Positions 1 through 32,214 of a stretch of DNA of 64,000 nt are shown here, in pieces (the stretch's first letter is position 1; every line of letters starts with the position of its first letter). The notes under the pieces are model-generated. The model ran no database searches and was not told where the DNA came from. It saw only the letters and a list, made by a program, of their open reading frames with translations. A program made the translations under genes and the position numbers. Source of the DNA: Monoplex corrugatus (lineage: Eukaryota > Mollusca > Gastropoda > Littorinimorpha > Ranellidae); assembly GCA_030674185.1 (NCBI GenBank), contig CM060312.1, forward strand, positions 72,098,237 through 72,162,236, given 5' to 3'.

Positions 1-254
1 GAAGGAGGAGAGAGACGAAAAGCTGCAGCAGTGACCACCCAGCCACTGTCATCAGCCTTCATGGTCGTCAGCTACGCCAGAGTCTGCCACTCCAGAATGG
101 ACATGTTCAGTCAAAACAGAAGCTGTTCCACATCCAACTTAGTCTATAACTGGACACATCTGTTGTCTAATCTGATAGCTGGAGTCACCTATTTCTCAGT
201 AAACGTGTTTTGTCTTTGAAAATCTGTAAAAAAAAAAAAAAAAAAAAAAAAAAA
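1..254 (+). mobile_element. LINE 3' end remnant (C-terminal zinc-finger tail)
   Basis: The frame from 31 reads TTQPLSSAF, then VCHSRMDMFSQNRSCS. This matches the end of many non-LTR retrotransposon ORF2 proteins, where a C-x2-C..H finger reads roughly C..C.R.CHSRIGLFSH.R. A run of about 26 A residues (229-254) would be its poly-A tail. The first cysteine pair is degraded. A related copy lies at 22485-22618. Confidence 0.55.
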
Positions 255-291
255 GTGCTATCATGACACAAATTGACCAATCTTGTTTCAG

Positions 292-20615
<20,324 letters not shown>

Positions 20616-20724
20616 CCAAGGTCTTTGACGGGCGTTCCTTCATCATCACTGTCCCCCCTTCGTCGACCCTCCCACCTCCCCGGGAATATGTCAGTCCGTG
20701 ACCCAGTGAATGACGCAATTGCAT

Positions 20725-21390
20725 GGGTGCAATTTTTTCCGTTTGAGGACGGAATCCGTTTTTTGAAAAGAGTCAGAAACGGAAAATCCGTTTTTTGAAA
20801 AAATCGCCGAGCTAGGGTCGTTTTTTGTGTGGTCTAAAATCGTTTATTGAACGTGAATGTTTCGCGACGGTTACTCTCCGGTGTAGAAAGGAAAGCGGAA
20901 GCACTCTTTCGTGAATGAAGCTATGAAAGTCAATGCGCATGCTCCGTTGCGAAATCTCGCATCAACGTCCGTGAAATCGCCGCCATTTTCGAGCTTCCCA
21001 TGCTGAGCGAACTTTACGATGCCAGCGGTGAAAGAAGGCGAATATGTCGCCTTAACAGATGCAACTGTCAAGAATAAATGGCGTTTGGAATGGCAAGTGG
21101 AGAAAGATACAGACAAAGATAATTCCCGTTGCCTGTGGTGTGTGAAAATCGACCGAGCAGTTATAAAGATTCTTGAAATTTTCTGAAATAGGATGAAAAG
21201 CATCTGCTGTTTTTCTTGAATCTAATTGCAGGAGAAAGCTGAAGATTCAGTTTTACTTTTACAAAAGATTCAGCGTCTAGCACACCCCCCCCCCACCCCC
21301 CATACGGGCACTGACCCTGTACCCTGCTGCCAAGGTCCTACCAGCCCCTGAACCCCTTTCCGTTTTTTGACTTTTTGTAAGTTGCACCCT
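20725..21390. mobile_element. TIR element inserted in the satellite
   Basis: Short inverted ends: tgcatgggtgcaa on the left (20720-20732) and ttgcacccttgca on the right (21382-21394), with ttgca directly outside on both sides. The intact satellite unit reads across as gtgaatgacgcaataacag, which marks the insertion point. It carries subterminal ccgttttttga repeats and one small ORF (21019-21186). Confidence 0.55.
21019..21186 (+). CDS. Small ORF in TIR element, possible zinc-finger start (unrecognised)
   Basis: 55 residues, ATG to TGA: MPAVKEGEYVALTDATVK, then NKWRLEWQVEKD and a C-L-W-C pair (C-x2-C). W-x3-W followed by C-x2-C is reminiscent of N-terminal zinc-finger parts of TE-derived proteins, like the ORF at 47945-48307 (WKWDW, CELC). 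No H-x-H half is visible before the stop, so it is truncated or a first exon. Function unknown. Confidence 0.3.
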   Translation: MPAVKEGEYVALTDATVKNKWRLEWQVEKDTDKDNSRCLWCVKIDRAVIKILEIF

Positions 21391-22484
21391 TGCAGTTGTA
21401 ACAGAAATAGTAAGGTCATGGCCAGAGTCTGTCAGCAGGTAGACCTTTATCACCTCTACCCTCAACTCCCCCCCCCCCCCCCCCCCATTACGTCAGACCA
21501 TGGCCTAGTGAATAACGCAATAACAGCGGACATTAGTAAGGTCATGGCCAAGATGTGTCATCCTGCAGACCTTCATTGTCTCTACCTCGGCATTCCTCGT
21601 ATCTCAGGCCGTGATACATCGAATGACGCAATAACAACAGCTATGTCCAAGATCTATCAGCAGGCAGACCTTTATTATCTCCACCCCTTCCTACTCCCAC
21701 TCCCCTTACCCCCAACTCCACCTCCCCCCCATTACATCAGACTGTGACTCTGAATGACGCAGTAACATCAGACATTGATAAGGTCATGGGGAGGATCTGT
21801 CAACAGACAGACATTTATCATCTCCACCTCTGCCTTCACCCGTACCCTTCCCCCCTACCCCCATTACGTCAGACTGTGACTCAGTGAATGACGCAAAAGT
21901 TAGAGACTTTAATAAGGTCATGGCCAGGGTCTGTCAGCAAGCACATCTTCATTGTCTCCACCACAACATTCCTGGTATCTCAGGCCGTGATATATTGAAT
22001 GACGCAATAGTCACAGACTTTAAGAAGGTCATGGCCAGGGTGTATCAGCAAGCAGACCTTTATCATCTCCACCTCTTCCTCCCCACCCCCCACCCCCATT
22101 ACGTCAGTCCAGCACTCAGTGAATGACGCAATAACAACAAACATTAATAAAGTCATGGCCAAGAATTATCAACAGGCAGACCGTTAGCATCTCCACCTCT
22201 TCCATCTCCACCCATTACCCCCCCACCACACACACACACACATTAGGTCAGGCCATGAACGCAATGAATGACGCAATAGTATCAGATATTGACAAGGTTA
22301 TGGCCAAGACCTGTCAACAGGCAGACCTTTTATCACTCCACCCCTTCCTACTCCTATACTGCTGCGATAATAGTGACTTTTGCAATCTGACCTGAGGTCT
22401 GCTGATATCAGTGTGGATGCATGAGAAGGGGTAGCCACAAATCGCTGTGTCTGGTGACAGGTTGTTCGTGCAGGCACAGGAGAA

Positions 22485-22618
22485 ACGAACTCGACTGTGG
22501 TGGACAGAAGACAGAGAAGGAAAACTGCGACAGTGACCACCCAGCCACAGCCATCGGCCTTCTTGTGTGCCAACTGTGCCAAGGATAATCACTCAAGAAT
22601 CGACTTGTTCAGCCACAG
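22485..22618 (+). mobile_element. LINE 3' end remnant, split by a SINE
   Basis: It reads RRKTATVTTQPQPSAF, then LCANCAKDNHSRIDLFSH, the C-x2-C finger tail of a LINE ORF2. It resembles 1-254. It continues after the SINE at 23142 (cagatgacaccgttctacat, then ccaactcag). Confidence 0.65.
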
Positions 22619-23127
22619 GTTTTTTTTTTTTATTTTTTTTTTAAGGATCATTGCACTCGGGAAGGTTACCTTTGTGCTCATCATTTTTTTTCCGTCCTAT
22701 TTTCTACACCACTTTAATGGCCACAGAAGCTGAAACAGTTTTTATTATGCGATGATGATGATGTCGATGAGGATGATAATCATGATGCTATGGAGTTCCA
22801 CCTAGGATTGAGACTGCGTGACAAGGCTGTACTCTACGCTTACTATCATCATATATCCTGGCGTCAACCAGGCCCGAGAGATACAGACACCTGCAGTGTT
22901 GGTCAGAAGATTTGAGCAACACCCTCAAGGATGCATCCACGAAGTGGATGAGACTCCACTGTGTGGTCTAAGTCTTCCCAATGAGTCCATAGCACGCCCA
23001 ACTCTGGGTAGGAGCCATTTAGAGCCGAAAAATCCGACAATGATTTTTGAAGGTACTGATGGGGATTTGAACCCACAACCTTCCAGTCGGTAGTCCGTTG
23101 CGTTAACCACTACACCATGGCGACTGG
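22619..23127 (-). mobile_element. Complete tRNA-derived SINE, family A, with 14-bp TSD
   Basis: It is flanked by identical ttgttcagccacag (22605-22618 and 23128-23141). On the minus strand it begins with a tRNA-like head: TGGTGTAGTGGTTAACGC is box A and GGTTCAAATCC is box B. It ends in a poly-A tail, seen as T-runs at 22620-22643. Length 509 bp. It is the reference copy for 2610, 15756, 32215 and 42165. Confidence 0.9.
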
Positions 23128-23778
23128 TTGTTCAGCCACAGATGACACCGTTCTACATCCAACTCAGCCCTTAACAGATCACATTCATTTTCTAACCAGG
23201 CAAACTGAGCCATCAACACCTTCATCAGCCCACCCCGTCAACATTTCAGTTTGAGATCCAGAATGATGGCCAAGCTGTTTAGCAGGTAGTCTTGTCATCG
23301 TCTTGCCTTTCAGCATCCCAGGTCATGATCCAGTATGACGCAATGACAGTAGACATCACTAAGATCATGGCCTAGCTGTTTAGCAGGCAATCTGTCATCA
23401 TCTCACCTTTCAAACTCTCAGGCTATAATCCATTGACTATTGCTATAGCAATAGACATTACATCTCATGGCCAAGCTCTTTGGCACACAGCCCTTCAGCA
23501 TCTCGTTTGTCAACATCTCAGGTCGTGATTCAGTGAATGATAGAACATCGATAGACATTACTAAGATCACAGCGAAGCTCACAGACAGGCAAATCCTGCA
23601 TCATCGTGTGTCTCACAGAACTCCTCCTGCCCTGCAAATCTTCCAAAGCTCGCAAGAAGCTTCTCCTTTGACCGTACCTCACTTCTTTCTGACTACATGC
23701 GAAAAGAAATCCTGTTTTTGATTGGGCGGCATGGAATGCCCTCCTGGTGTCTTTGAGACTAAATAGTTGTCTGTTTAA

Positions 23779-23780
23779 AC

Positions 23781-23815
<35 letters not shown>

Positions 23816-23846
23816 CACACCCCACGTCTCACACACACACACACGT

Positions 23847-23937
<91 letters not shown>

Positions 23938-23940
23938 AGA
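23779..23940. repeat. (AC)n microsatellite
   Basis: Simple sequence with two acgtctcacac interruptions. Confidence 0.95.
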
Positions 23941-24054
23941 ACACATATCTCTTTCAAAAGCAGCTACAAAACTGCGTAAGTGAATACTTTTTTCCAAGTC
24001 CGGTGATGTTGCAAATTATATGTGTTTTCGTGTGTTTATGTTTATGTGGCTATA

Positions 24055-24091
24055 TGTGTATGTGTGTGTCTGTGTGTGTGTGTATATATAA

Positions 24092-24173
<82 letters not shown>

Positions 24174-24200
24174 TGTGTGTGTGTGTGTGTGGTGTGTATG
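24055..24200. repeat. (GT)n/(TA)n microsatellite
   Basis: (TA)n core at 24085-24168 flanked by (GT)n. Confidence 0.95.
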
Positions 24201-24720
24201 TGTGTGTATAGACTTCTATACATCAAATGATTTATACATTTTTCTGTCTTATGAATTATACCTTTGTGGCCTGGTGGTACTCTTGCCTGTTTATGATTTC
24301 ATGAAGTTGTCTGGAGTTGTTCATGATAGGGCTGTGTGTGTGTGTGTACATATATATGTACGTATGTGTGTACGTATATATATTTCTATGTGTATGTATG
24401 AACGACTAGTATTTATCAAATAATTTAGACATTTCTTTCTTCCTTATTTAAGTATTTTTGTTGAGTAGCATTATTATCACTTACGTCTCAATTATTTCAA
24501 TTTATGACATCTTGTTATTTTTGATGAAATAACCATGTTTACCCTGTATTAATTAACGTGTGTGTCTTACTGTATTTATACCGCACTGATACGTGGACAT
24601 GGTAAATCCTGCACATGTATACTAACAACCTCCCTCCTCTACCTCTACCCCCTTTTTTCACATAAATGACAATAAGCATGCTGTGACATGGGCCGTTTTC
24701 ACTATACCAATGCTATTGTT
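24201..24720. other. Intergenic sequence, nothing recognised
   Basis: AT-rich sequence with scattered gtgtgta and tata runs. I see no coding or RNA signal. Confidence 0.5.
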
Positions 24721-25060
24721 ATCATATTATCATTATCATCATCATCATCACCATCATCATCATTACTAGTACTTAGTATCATCATCATCATGAATGTTGT
24801 TACTATATTATTATTATTGTTATTATATTGTCATTATCATTGTTGTTGTTATGATGGTGGTTGGTGTTGTTATAATCATCATCGTCGTGGTGGTGATGGT
24901 GATGATTAATCTTGTTGTTCATGTTATTATCATTATTGTTATTATTATTATTGTCATTGTCATCATCATCATCATCACCATTATTATTGCTGTTATATCA
25001 TTGTCATCCTTATTATCATCAATATCATTATCATTATTAAGCCCCTACCATACTATTATT
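24721..25060. repeat. (ATC/ATT)n trinucleotide tract
   Basis: Degenerate att, atc and gtt triplets. The frames are artefacts. Confidence 0.9.
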
Positions 25061-25089
25061 TTCAGTTATTATTAGTATCATTATTAAGG

Positions 25090-25520
25090 TGTATAGGTGG
25101 GGCTGCCATGAATATTCAGCCCCCTAATTATGAAGACTTGCAACAGCAGCCTTCCAGGAGGTGAAGCGTCTGTCATGGAGACTAACCTCCATGTGGACCA
25201 GTGGACAAGCGCTAAAGACATCCAGCAGATACCAGCGTTTGGATCAGACAGGGATTATCCTCACCCCCTGCTAGACCTTAAGTGGCAGCCTGAATGCCAC
25301 CACTGAGACCTTTTGGGTGAGATGATAAACAAAAGGTCCCATGTGAAGGTGTGCAATTAGCGGACGTTAAAGATCTCAGGGTTACGAAAGAATTATCTCT
25401 GGCAAAATTTCTGTCGGAAAAAAAAAGTCCACTTTTATACTGAAACAAAAAACAAACAAAAAACACACATAAAGAAAAAGGTGGCACAGAAGTATGGTGA
25501 TGTGCTTTCTCCAGGGACAG
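25090..25520 (+). repeat. Possible SINE-related dispersed repeat
   Basis: It contains gcaattagcggacgttaaag then atctcagggttac, which recalls the gttaaagatcctg core of SINE family C. I see no clear polymerase III boxes. The class is uncertain. Confidence 0.3.
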
Positions 25521-26174
25521 CTACCTGCTATCAAGACAGATAAAGAAACAGACAGACAGACAGGCAGGCAGGCAGATAGATAGATTGATTGATTGATTAT
25601 ATTGATTTAGCATGCCAGAACAAACCTGCGTAAATAACTGTATATGTGTGTGGGTGTGTGTATGTATGTGTTTGTAGGGTGGGGGACGGTATGTAGAAAA
25701 ACGTAAGTGTATGTTCAGAATTGCGCATCTACTACAATTTAAATGTTCACAATATCATGAAATGGTGTGTGCTGAACTTGCAAGTTAAATAAAACGGTGA
25801 TAATGATTTTGTTTGTTTGTTTTAATGACATAAAAAGAAAAAAGTGAATGATCACAGTATTGATATGCAAATCTCCATTTTTTCCATGATCACATGAGTA
25901 TCATTTATACAGTGAAGGATCGTAATGGTGGTATGCAGATTTATATGCAAATCTCCATGTCGCATTGGAGTCATTTACGCAGATGAGAATGAGCACGCAA
26001 ATCTCCAGACACATCGATGCCATTTTTGCAGTAAATGATCGCAATGGTTGTTGCAACACCACAGTCCACAGACAGGGAGAGCAGTCCTCACATTGTGTTT
26101 TACTTTATATGTAGGCCTACCATAGTTGGCAAATGTGTTGAGCTTCATTGCCTCTGTCAACTATTCTCTGTTGT
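25521..26174. other. Intergenic sequence, nothing recognised
   Basis: It has a short (GACA/GGCA)n and gattgattgatt stretch at 25548-25605, and three loosely repeated atatgcaaatctccat segments (25862-26010). No gene is visible. Confidence 0.5.
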
Positions 26175-26207
26175 GTGTGTGTGTGTGTGTGTGTAAATCT
26201 CTCTCTC

Positions 26208-26275
<68 letters not shown>

Positions 26276-26440
26276 GCACACACACAAACACATATATATA
26301 TATAATATATATATCTATATATGTGTGTATCTATTTATCTATATATTATATGTATGTATATATATATATATAACATACATGTATATCTTTAGAGAGAGAG
26401 AGGTATGTGTGTGTGTGTGTGTGTTGTGTGTGTGTGTGTG
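26175..26440. repeat. (GT)n and (TA)n microsatellite
   Basis: (GT)n, (CT)n, a (TA)n run at 26212-26270, degenerate tata, and (GT)n again. Confidence 0.94.
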
Positions 26441-26906
26441 TGTACAAGTTTTTCAGATGGTCAGCTTCCAAACAGTTCTTCATTGTTCTGAGTTCTTCAG
26501 TTGGCCAGCTGTAATGGTTCTAACATAACCCTGTCATCTTTAAGGCTGGAGGTCCAATCGGATTCAAGGTCTGGCCGATGAGCATCAAGCAGTTGCTGCT
26601 GGCTCTTGTTCTCTTCTGGTCCTCTTTGTTCCTTCATTTACGTCTTCTCTTTGTGGCGTGGGAGCCCCGTCTTTTATACATTTTCCGACTGATTTCAAAG
26701 ATATTCTCTTTAACATTTAACATCTAATTATTCTGGCCATAACAACTGGAGTTGGTTAAAGCGTAAAGTCCATAAAAAGGAGTGTCCTTTTTATAATACA
26801 GAAAAGAAAACTGACCATTCAGTTTCCTTACTAACTCGACATCAGACTATGGTTGCAGGCTGTCTCTTTTAACTTACTGAATATATATAACCCTTGTTGT
26901 GATCAG

Positions 26907-27173
26907 CTATGTTAATTCAATGAATATAAGTGAAACGGTAGTAGATGGTATATGTCTATTACCAGCTTCTTGATAAGCTTCACATGCAAACTGCTTGCCT
27001 TGGGCAGCAAATGACTGATCAGTGTCCATTTGTTTATCATAATTTGATTGTAGCTTGTAAGAGTTACCTACTCTCTGGGCGGCGATGGCTTGGCCACTCC
27101 AGCCATATGTAGGATAACACTTCCAGGTGTAGTCACATGCGAATAAGCATGTGCCTATACCACAAGGTAACAC
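26907..27173 (-). CDS. Unrecognised 88-residue ORF, possible exon or chance frame
   Basis: The frame contains GIGTCLFACDYTWKCYPTYG, WSGQAIAAQRVGNSYKLQ and FAAQGKQFACEAYQEAGN. Its composition is non-repetitive, with four cysteines and several aromatic residues, unlike the simple-sequence frames nearby. I do not recognise a family, and no flanking exon could be linked to it. Confidence 0.2.
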   Translation of the reverse strand: MLPCGIGTCLFACDYTWKCYPTYGWSGQAIAAQRVGNSYKLQSNYDKQMDTDQSFAAQGKQFACEAYQEAGNRHIPSTTVSLIFIELT

Positions 27174-27247
27174 TCCTTCCTCACCCAGAAAAAGAATCCT
27201 AAAATTGCTTCCGCATATCTCGTTTCCCTATATTCAAAAATGCACTT

Positions 27248-27796
27248 ATTGTTATTGTTGTTTAAAGTCCAGCCGACTGCGCAAAGCCATATTAGGGCTA
27301 CAACCACTTCAAAACATACAAAACTTTAACAGGAAAAGAGAAGAAAAGAAAATTAAGTTTACATATCAATGCATTCGTGCACATAATCTGAGGACATGCC
27401 CCTGGCGTTAACCTCTTCGTCCAATTTATTGCACAGGGGATTTAAAAAACATACCTGAATACAAATTTAAACATAACTAAGGACACCAAAACCTATATAA
27501 AACGGGCATAAATTACTTAGAATTGCTTCCGCATGTCTCACCTCCCTAGAGCCAAAAATGCAGTTAATACATGTAGCCTACCCAATTATCAATCCTAGGA
27601 AAAAGTGAGTAAGACTTTATCGATCACATACAGATGAATGGACCAGCGAGGCAGAAAATGATTGGAAGAAATGACAGAAAGCAAAGTGACAAGGCAGAAA
27701 CAAAGAGGGTGACAGAAAAGAGGACATTTCTAGCACAGAATTTCCGGAAGGTGGGGATATTATTTATACTGAAAAGATTCCCTGGCCTTCCCACAG
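27248..27796 (+). mobile_element. Dispersed ~0.55-kb repeat F, copy 3
   Basis: It starts ttattgttattgttgtttaa then agtccagccgactgcgc and ends ccctggccttcccac. It is the cleanest copy together with 35532-36070. Confidence 0.7.
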
Positions 27797-28314
27797 GGGA
27801 AAAAGCATGAGAAACACTGGCTGACACATTTACAGTAAGTACACGTCAACCCCTATCACTATAATAATAGAATGGTAAAGAAGCATCGAAAATTTTGATC
27901 AACATCAACTTCATTTGTAGATGGCTCATGAAAAACAGAATGGAAAAAATGTCAAACCACACACACACAGACATACAGCATAGACATAACTTACACTCAC
28001 TTATTTTAACATCCATTCTACAAGCCCTGGTCCTCAGTGATCACAGAATAGGTCTTTTGGTCATGAGCTTAAAGCAGAGTATGCCCAACAGAAAAACCTA
28101 GAAAGCAGAGGTATCAGGCCTGCAGCCATCTTCTAACAAATTATGGAATCATGCAATACAATGCAAAGGTCTACACAGTCTTCTACATCAGACGAAAATG
28201 ACGCTTGCCTACTGAGGTCCTTTCAGAGTGGAGGAGCATTTCATGGATACTGCAGAAGAAAAACATGTATGCATATGTCCAAGCCTTTGCATTCTGATCT
28301 GTATGAGATATTAA
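27797..28314. other. Intergenic sequence, nothing recognised
   Basis: Mixed, non-repetitive sequence. I see no gene. Confidence 0.5.
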
Positions 28315-28500
28315 TGTTTGTGTGTGTGTGTGTACATGTGTGCGTGGCTGTGTATGTGAGTGTGTGCATGATTGTATGTATGTATGTGTGTCCATGTGTA
28401 TATGTGTGTGTGTGAAAGAGAGTGAGTGTGTGCATTGTTATATGTGTATGTGTGTCCATGTGTGTGTGTGTGTGTGCACGCACATGCACATACACGTCTG
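28315..28500. repeat. (GT)n-rich microsatellite
   Basis: gtgtgt and gtatgtatgt runs. Confidence 0.92.
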
Positions 28501-28691
28501 TAAGGTGTCCTGTACATTCACTGTCACCACCAACGTCAAAACACACACGTTTTCTTTTCTTGTTTATTGGGATTGGTACAATCTATGTTTTACTGGTTTC
28601 ATGTCATCGAAACATGCAAAAGTTTTAAGTGCTTACTAAAGGCTAGTTACTTTTAAAAAAGGCGGAAATGCATGAAATTATCCAAGTTGTT

Positions 28692-29107
28692 TTACTCTTT
28701 CCACTCCATCACCATATTTCAAAAGCTGGTGGATAGGATGAGGGAGTTAAGTCATATCAGTATCTGGATTATGGAAACATGAAAACACTTAGCGTGAACA
28801 TTCACCAAAGATGGATTATGCAGACTGTGCAGAAAAACATGGCCTGCACACTGTGGTGAGCAAAACAACCTGCTACATATAAAAAAAAATTGGAATACTG
28901 AACAAGAATAGTTTTAACCCTTTGACTCCTGCACCATATCCACCGCTGCTTAAACTTAACCCTTTGACTCCCTCACCCTATCCACCAGGTTCTCGCAGGA
29001 CACTGGTGAATAGGGTGAGGGAGTCTAAGGATCAAATTTCAGCTTTGCTAGCATGGTTGACAAAGAAGGATGCTGGTGGACAGGGCACGTGAGTCAAAGG
29101 GTTAAAG
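28692..29107. mobile_element. TTAA hairpin MITE family, three degenerate copies
   Basis: A half-unit lies at 28692-28755. TTAACCC left ends lie at 28915 and 28956, with a mirrored but decayed right half to 29025. A further right half ends gagtcaaagggttaa near 29104. Confidence 0.65.
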
Positions 29108-29779
29108 GGTGAGTGGATGAAACATGAAACAATAACATCCAAGGGTATAAAGACTGTTCATCAGTCATCAGCAGTAATATACCATCCGCCCAACACCATT
29201 GCATCCCACAAAGAACATGGCAGCATTTGATAAAGGGTCAACAGGTAAGGTCCAAATCTTACTGCAACGATTCCAACGCCTCACAAAGTTCAAACTGTTG
29301 CTCTACTTTCACACACACACACACACACACACAAATAATAAATGAATAAACTGAAAAAACAGAATACAAGATGGTTAAACCACTCTAATGATCTCCTGAA
29401 TACAATGTATCATACAATCCAGTACAACCCTGCCCACCTGGGTTGGTTGGCTTTAGTACGAAAAGAGTGGATACAGTGAAGGAGTAATGATGATCTACAA
29501 CAGACTATAATGATGATCTACAACAGACTACACGGTGATACAGAAAGGACTAAAGTAACTAGAATTTCTGATATGTAAACAGAACAAAGAGACACAAAGC
29601 ATGGAATCATGGTTTTATCACAACAGGAAACAATCCACCAAAGCCGTTTCTTTATCATTTGCTAGCTGACTTGTCCATTGTTTCAGTTCCACCAAGACTG
29701 TTCTCTGTCATCTGCTGAAGTTTGTGTGAAGTTACTGTTGCCCCTCCTGCATTGTCAATCATGCTAGCAAAGCAAAACC

Positions 29780-29859
29780 TTAACCCTTTGACTCCCTCAC
29801 CCTATCCACCAGCTTCCTGCAGGAAGCTAGTAGATAGGGTGAGGGAGTCAAAGGGTTAA
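29780..29859. mobile_element. 80-bp TTAA hairpin MITE, intact
   Basis: TTAACCCTTTGACTCCCTCA to GGGTTAA is almost perfectly palindromic around CTGCAGG, with only two mismatched positions in the arm (agctagtagata against agctggtggata). TTAA lies at both ends, the piggyBac-type target site. Confidence 0.85.
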
Positions 29860-30054
29860 GTTTTTGCAGTCGGTGGATAGGGTGCAGAAGTCGGAGAGAT
29901 TTTGTGATTGACACTGAATGTAGTGGTGGCTCCCCTGCACCCACCCCCTCGGTATAGACCGCAAAGGACATTGCTATGATGACCATTCCTTTTACTGTTG
30001 GTGACAACTGAAAAGATATTGTGGCCTGAAACTGCAAGTTAAAGACTTGAACTG

Positions 30055-30160
30055 ATCAGTGGATAGGGTGAGGGAGTCAAAGGGCTAAGTTTTTGTTTTG
30101 CTAGCACGATTGACAATGCAGGATGCTTGTAGACAGGGTGTGGGAGTCAAAGGGTTGAGG
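30055..30160. mobile_element. TTAA hairpin MITE right halves
   Basis: Two right-half units, each tggatagggtgagggagtca-like and ending aagggctaa or aagggttga. Confidence 0.55.
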
Positions 30161-30420
30161 GGGAACCACCACTACATTCAGCAGCAATCACAAAATCTCT
30201 CAAGTCAATTAAGGGGGAACCACCACTACATTCAGTGGTAATCACAAAACCTCTTAGTGGATTAAAGGGGAACATTACATTTCAGTGGCAGTCACAAAAT
30301 CTCCTAGTCAATTAAGGGGGAACCACCACTACATTCAGCGGTAATCACAAAACTTCTCAGTGGATTAAGGGGGAAACTACCCTACGTTCAGTAGCAATCA
30401 AAAATCTCTTAGTGGATTAA
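30157..30420. repeat. ~60-bp minisatellite
   Basis: About five units of aagggggaaccaccactaca, ttcagtggtaatcacaaaac, then ctcttagtggatt. It runs directly on from a MITE right half. Confidence 0.88.
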
Positions 30421-30489
30421 TCCTTTCACTCTGTCACCATCACATTCCTACAAGCTCATGGACAGGGTGAAGAATGGAAAGGGCTCAGT

Positions 30490-32210
30490 AGTTTCCTTGA
30501 GGTAGGTAATTCCGAAGATTTCACGGCAAACGAGACAACATTCAACATTCCCCCACCCTCCAAACATTAAAAACAAATCATTCTACTCCATAAAACAACA
30601 TGCATAAATATTCAATGTCAAATCACATTATTTGCATAGGATAAAAGTAAAAATTCAAACAGTAAATCATACAGCATGTTCATGTTAAAAAACAAACAAA
30701 CAAACAACAATGTTGTTAACAGTCCACACAACTCTACAGAACAATGGCAAGATAAAGCTAGATATAGGACCAAAGGAACTACAATCTAAGATTTACAACG
30801 CTACATGCAAAATTGAAATAGGCGATTCTGTCCTGCAAAACCACTGATTATTAAAACCTAATGATATATATGAACGACACAAACATGAAAGCAAGTCTTG
30901 ATTTCTTAATTATCCCTTCCTACAGGTGAACAGGGTAAGGCGGAGAAATGTTGAAAACAACAATATCTGATCTAACGCATGCTTGTTAAGTGTTGACGGT
31001 GCTAGTCTATAGATACAAAGCACTCATCGTTTCTTTAGAAAATTTGCATGAATTTCATGATGTATGAAAACTTTAGACTCAATATCTGTGTGTGTGCCTG
31101 TACACCTGTGAGACAGCTGTGTTTTCTTACACGAGACCCATTGGTTGGTGACATGCCTGTTACATGTGTTATCATGTTCCGCCTCTTTGTCTGATTTAGA
31201 TTTTACATTTTCCTAATAAACGTATGTACTCACATTTGTAGTTAAAAAATTTACAACAGGTTAAGAGTCAAGGTTGAGGTTGCATTCCATAAAAACAATT
31301 AGCCATGTAGCTTTTTAACAGCGTCAGAAATCTTGGAGTGATCCACAGCAAAGAACCAATGCTACTTGTCAATGGTCTGAATTACAATGGCTTTCACACA
31401 GCCTCTTGTCTGATATATCCATGTCGTCCTTGAGCCTAAGGAATATGTTGAATCAACATAAATCAACGAAAAACCTGGATCTGGTTCAGTTGTGATCCAA
31501 GGGCAAATCAAGATTGAAAACTAAGGCTATATGAATCACATGGGGAAAAACGAAATGGGAGACTGTTTCAGAGGGATTCACCACGCTTGGGCAATTTCAT
31601 GTGCGCTCCACCCAGATCTGGCAGCAGTTACATGGCTGGTTCTAAACCCCATGTGCTGGCAAGGTCTTGATATGAGAAGGGGAATGGCACCTATGAAACA
31701 CTGACACCGCCTGAATGACTGGGGCGTGAAGATGGGCAGTGAACAAGCACATGGAAAACACTGGATGTCGAAAAACGTTGGCACTCAAGATGTTAATGAT
31801 ACAGCTGAAGTCCAAAATGAACAATTTTTAGTCATAACAGTAGTGGTGGTGGTGATAGCAGTAGTGGAAATAACAGGGGGACAACGAAGTTTAAGCCTTG
31901 CAACCTTTACAGGCTCTTCCCCCACCCCTTTTTCAAACTTGTTTGGTACTTCTGTGATTTTTCAATCTATCAGTATGAACTGATTTTATATGATGACATA
32001 ATACATATAGTATACATCTTCGCTTCTAGAACGAAATGTTAAATGTTATGGTTTAATTTTGGTGTGCCATCCCCATCCTCGTGGTGTTTCTTGATAACAC
32101 TCGTCTTAAATGACTAGACACACACAACACAACAGCATACAAATGGAATATACTATACTCTTTATCACAGAGACGCATACAATCATGTTTCTAAAACATT
32201 CTCTTAGAGA
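30490..32210. other. Region downstream of makorin, no gene recognised
   Basis: Non-repetitive, AT-rich. The frames at 31578-31824 are short and unlike known proteins. Part or all of it could be makorin 3' UTR, which the sequence alone cannot show. Confidence 0.4.
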
Positions 32211-32214
32211 CAAG

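Larger units (their letters stand above)
20616..23610. repeat. Degenerate ~120-130 bp satellite beginning at the TBK1 stop codon
   Basis: Units share aaggtcatggccaagatctg, tcagcaggcagacctttatc, atctccacc, a C-run, ccattacgtcagaccgtgac and tcagtgaatgacgcaataac. Clear copies occur at 21403-22340 and degenerate ones at 23255-23600. The first, partial unit (aaggtctttgacgggc ... gtgaatgacgcaa) starts right after the TBK1 stop. It is interrupted by the TIR element at 20725-21390 and the LINE/SINE at about 22380-23220. Confidence 0.75.
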
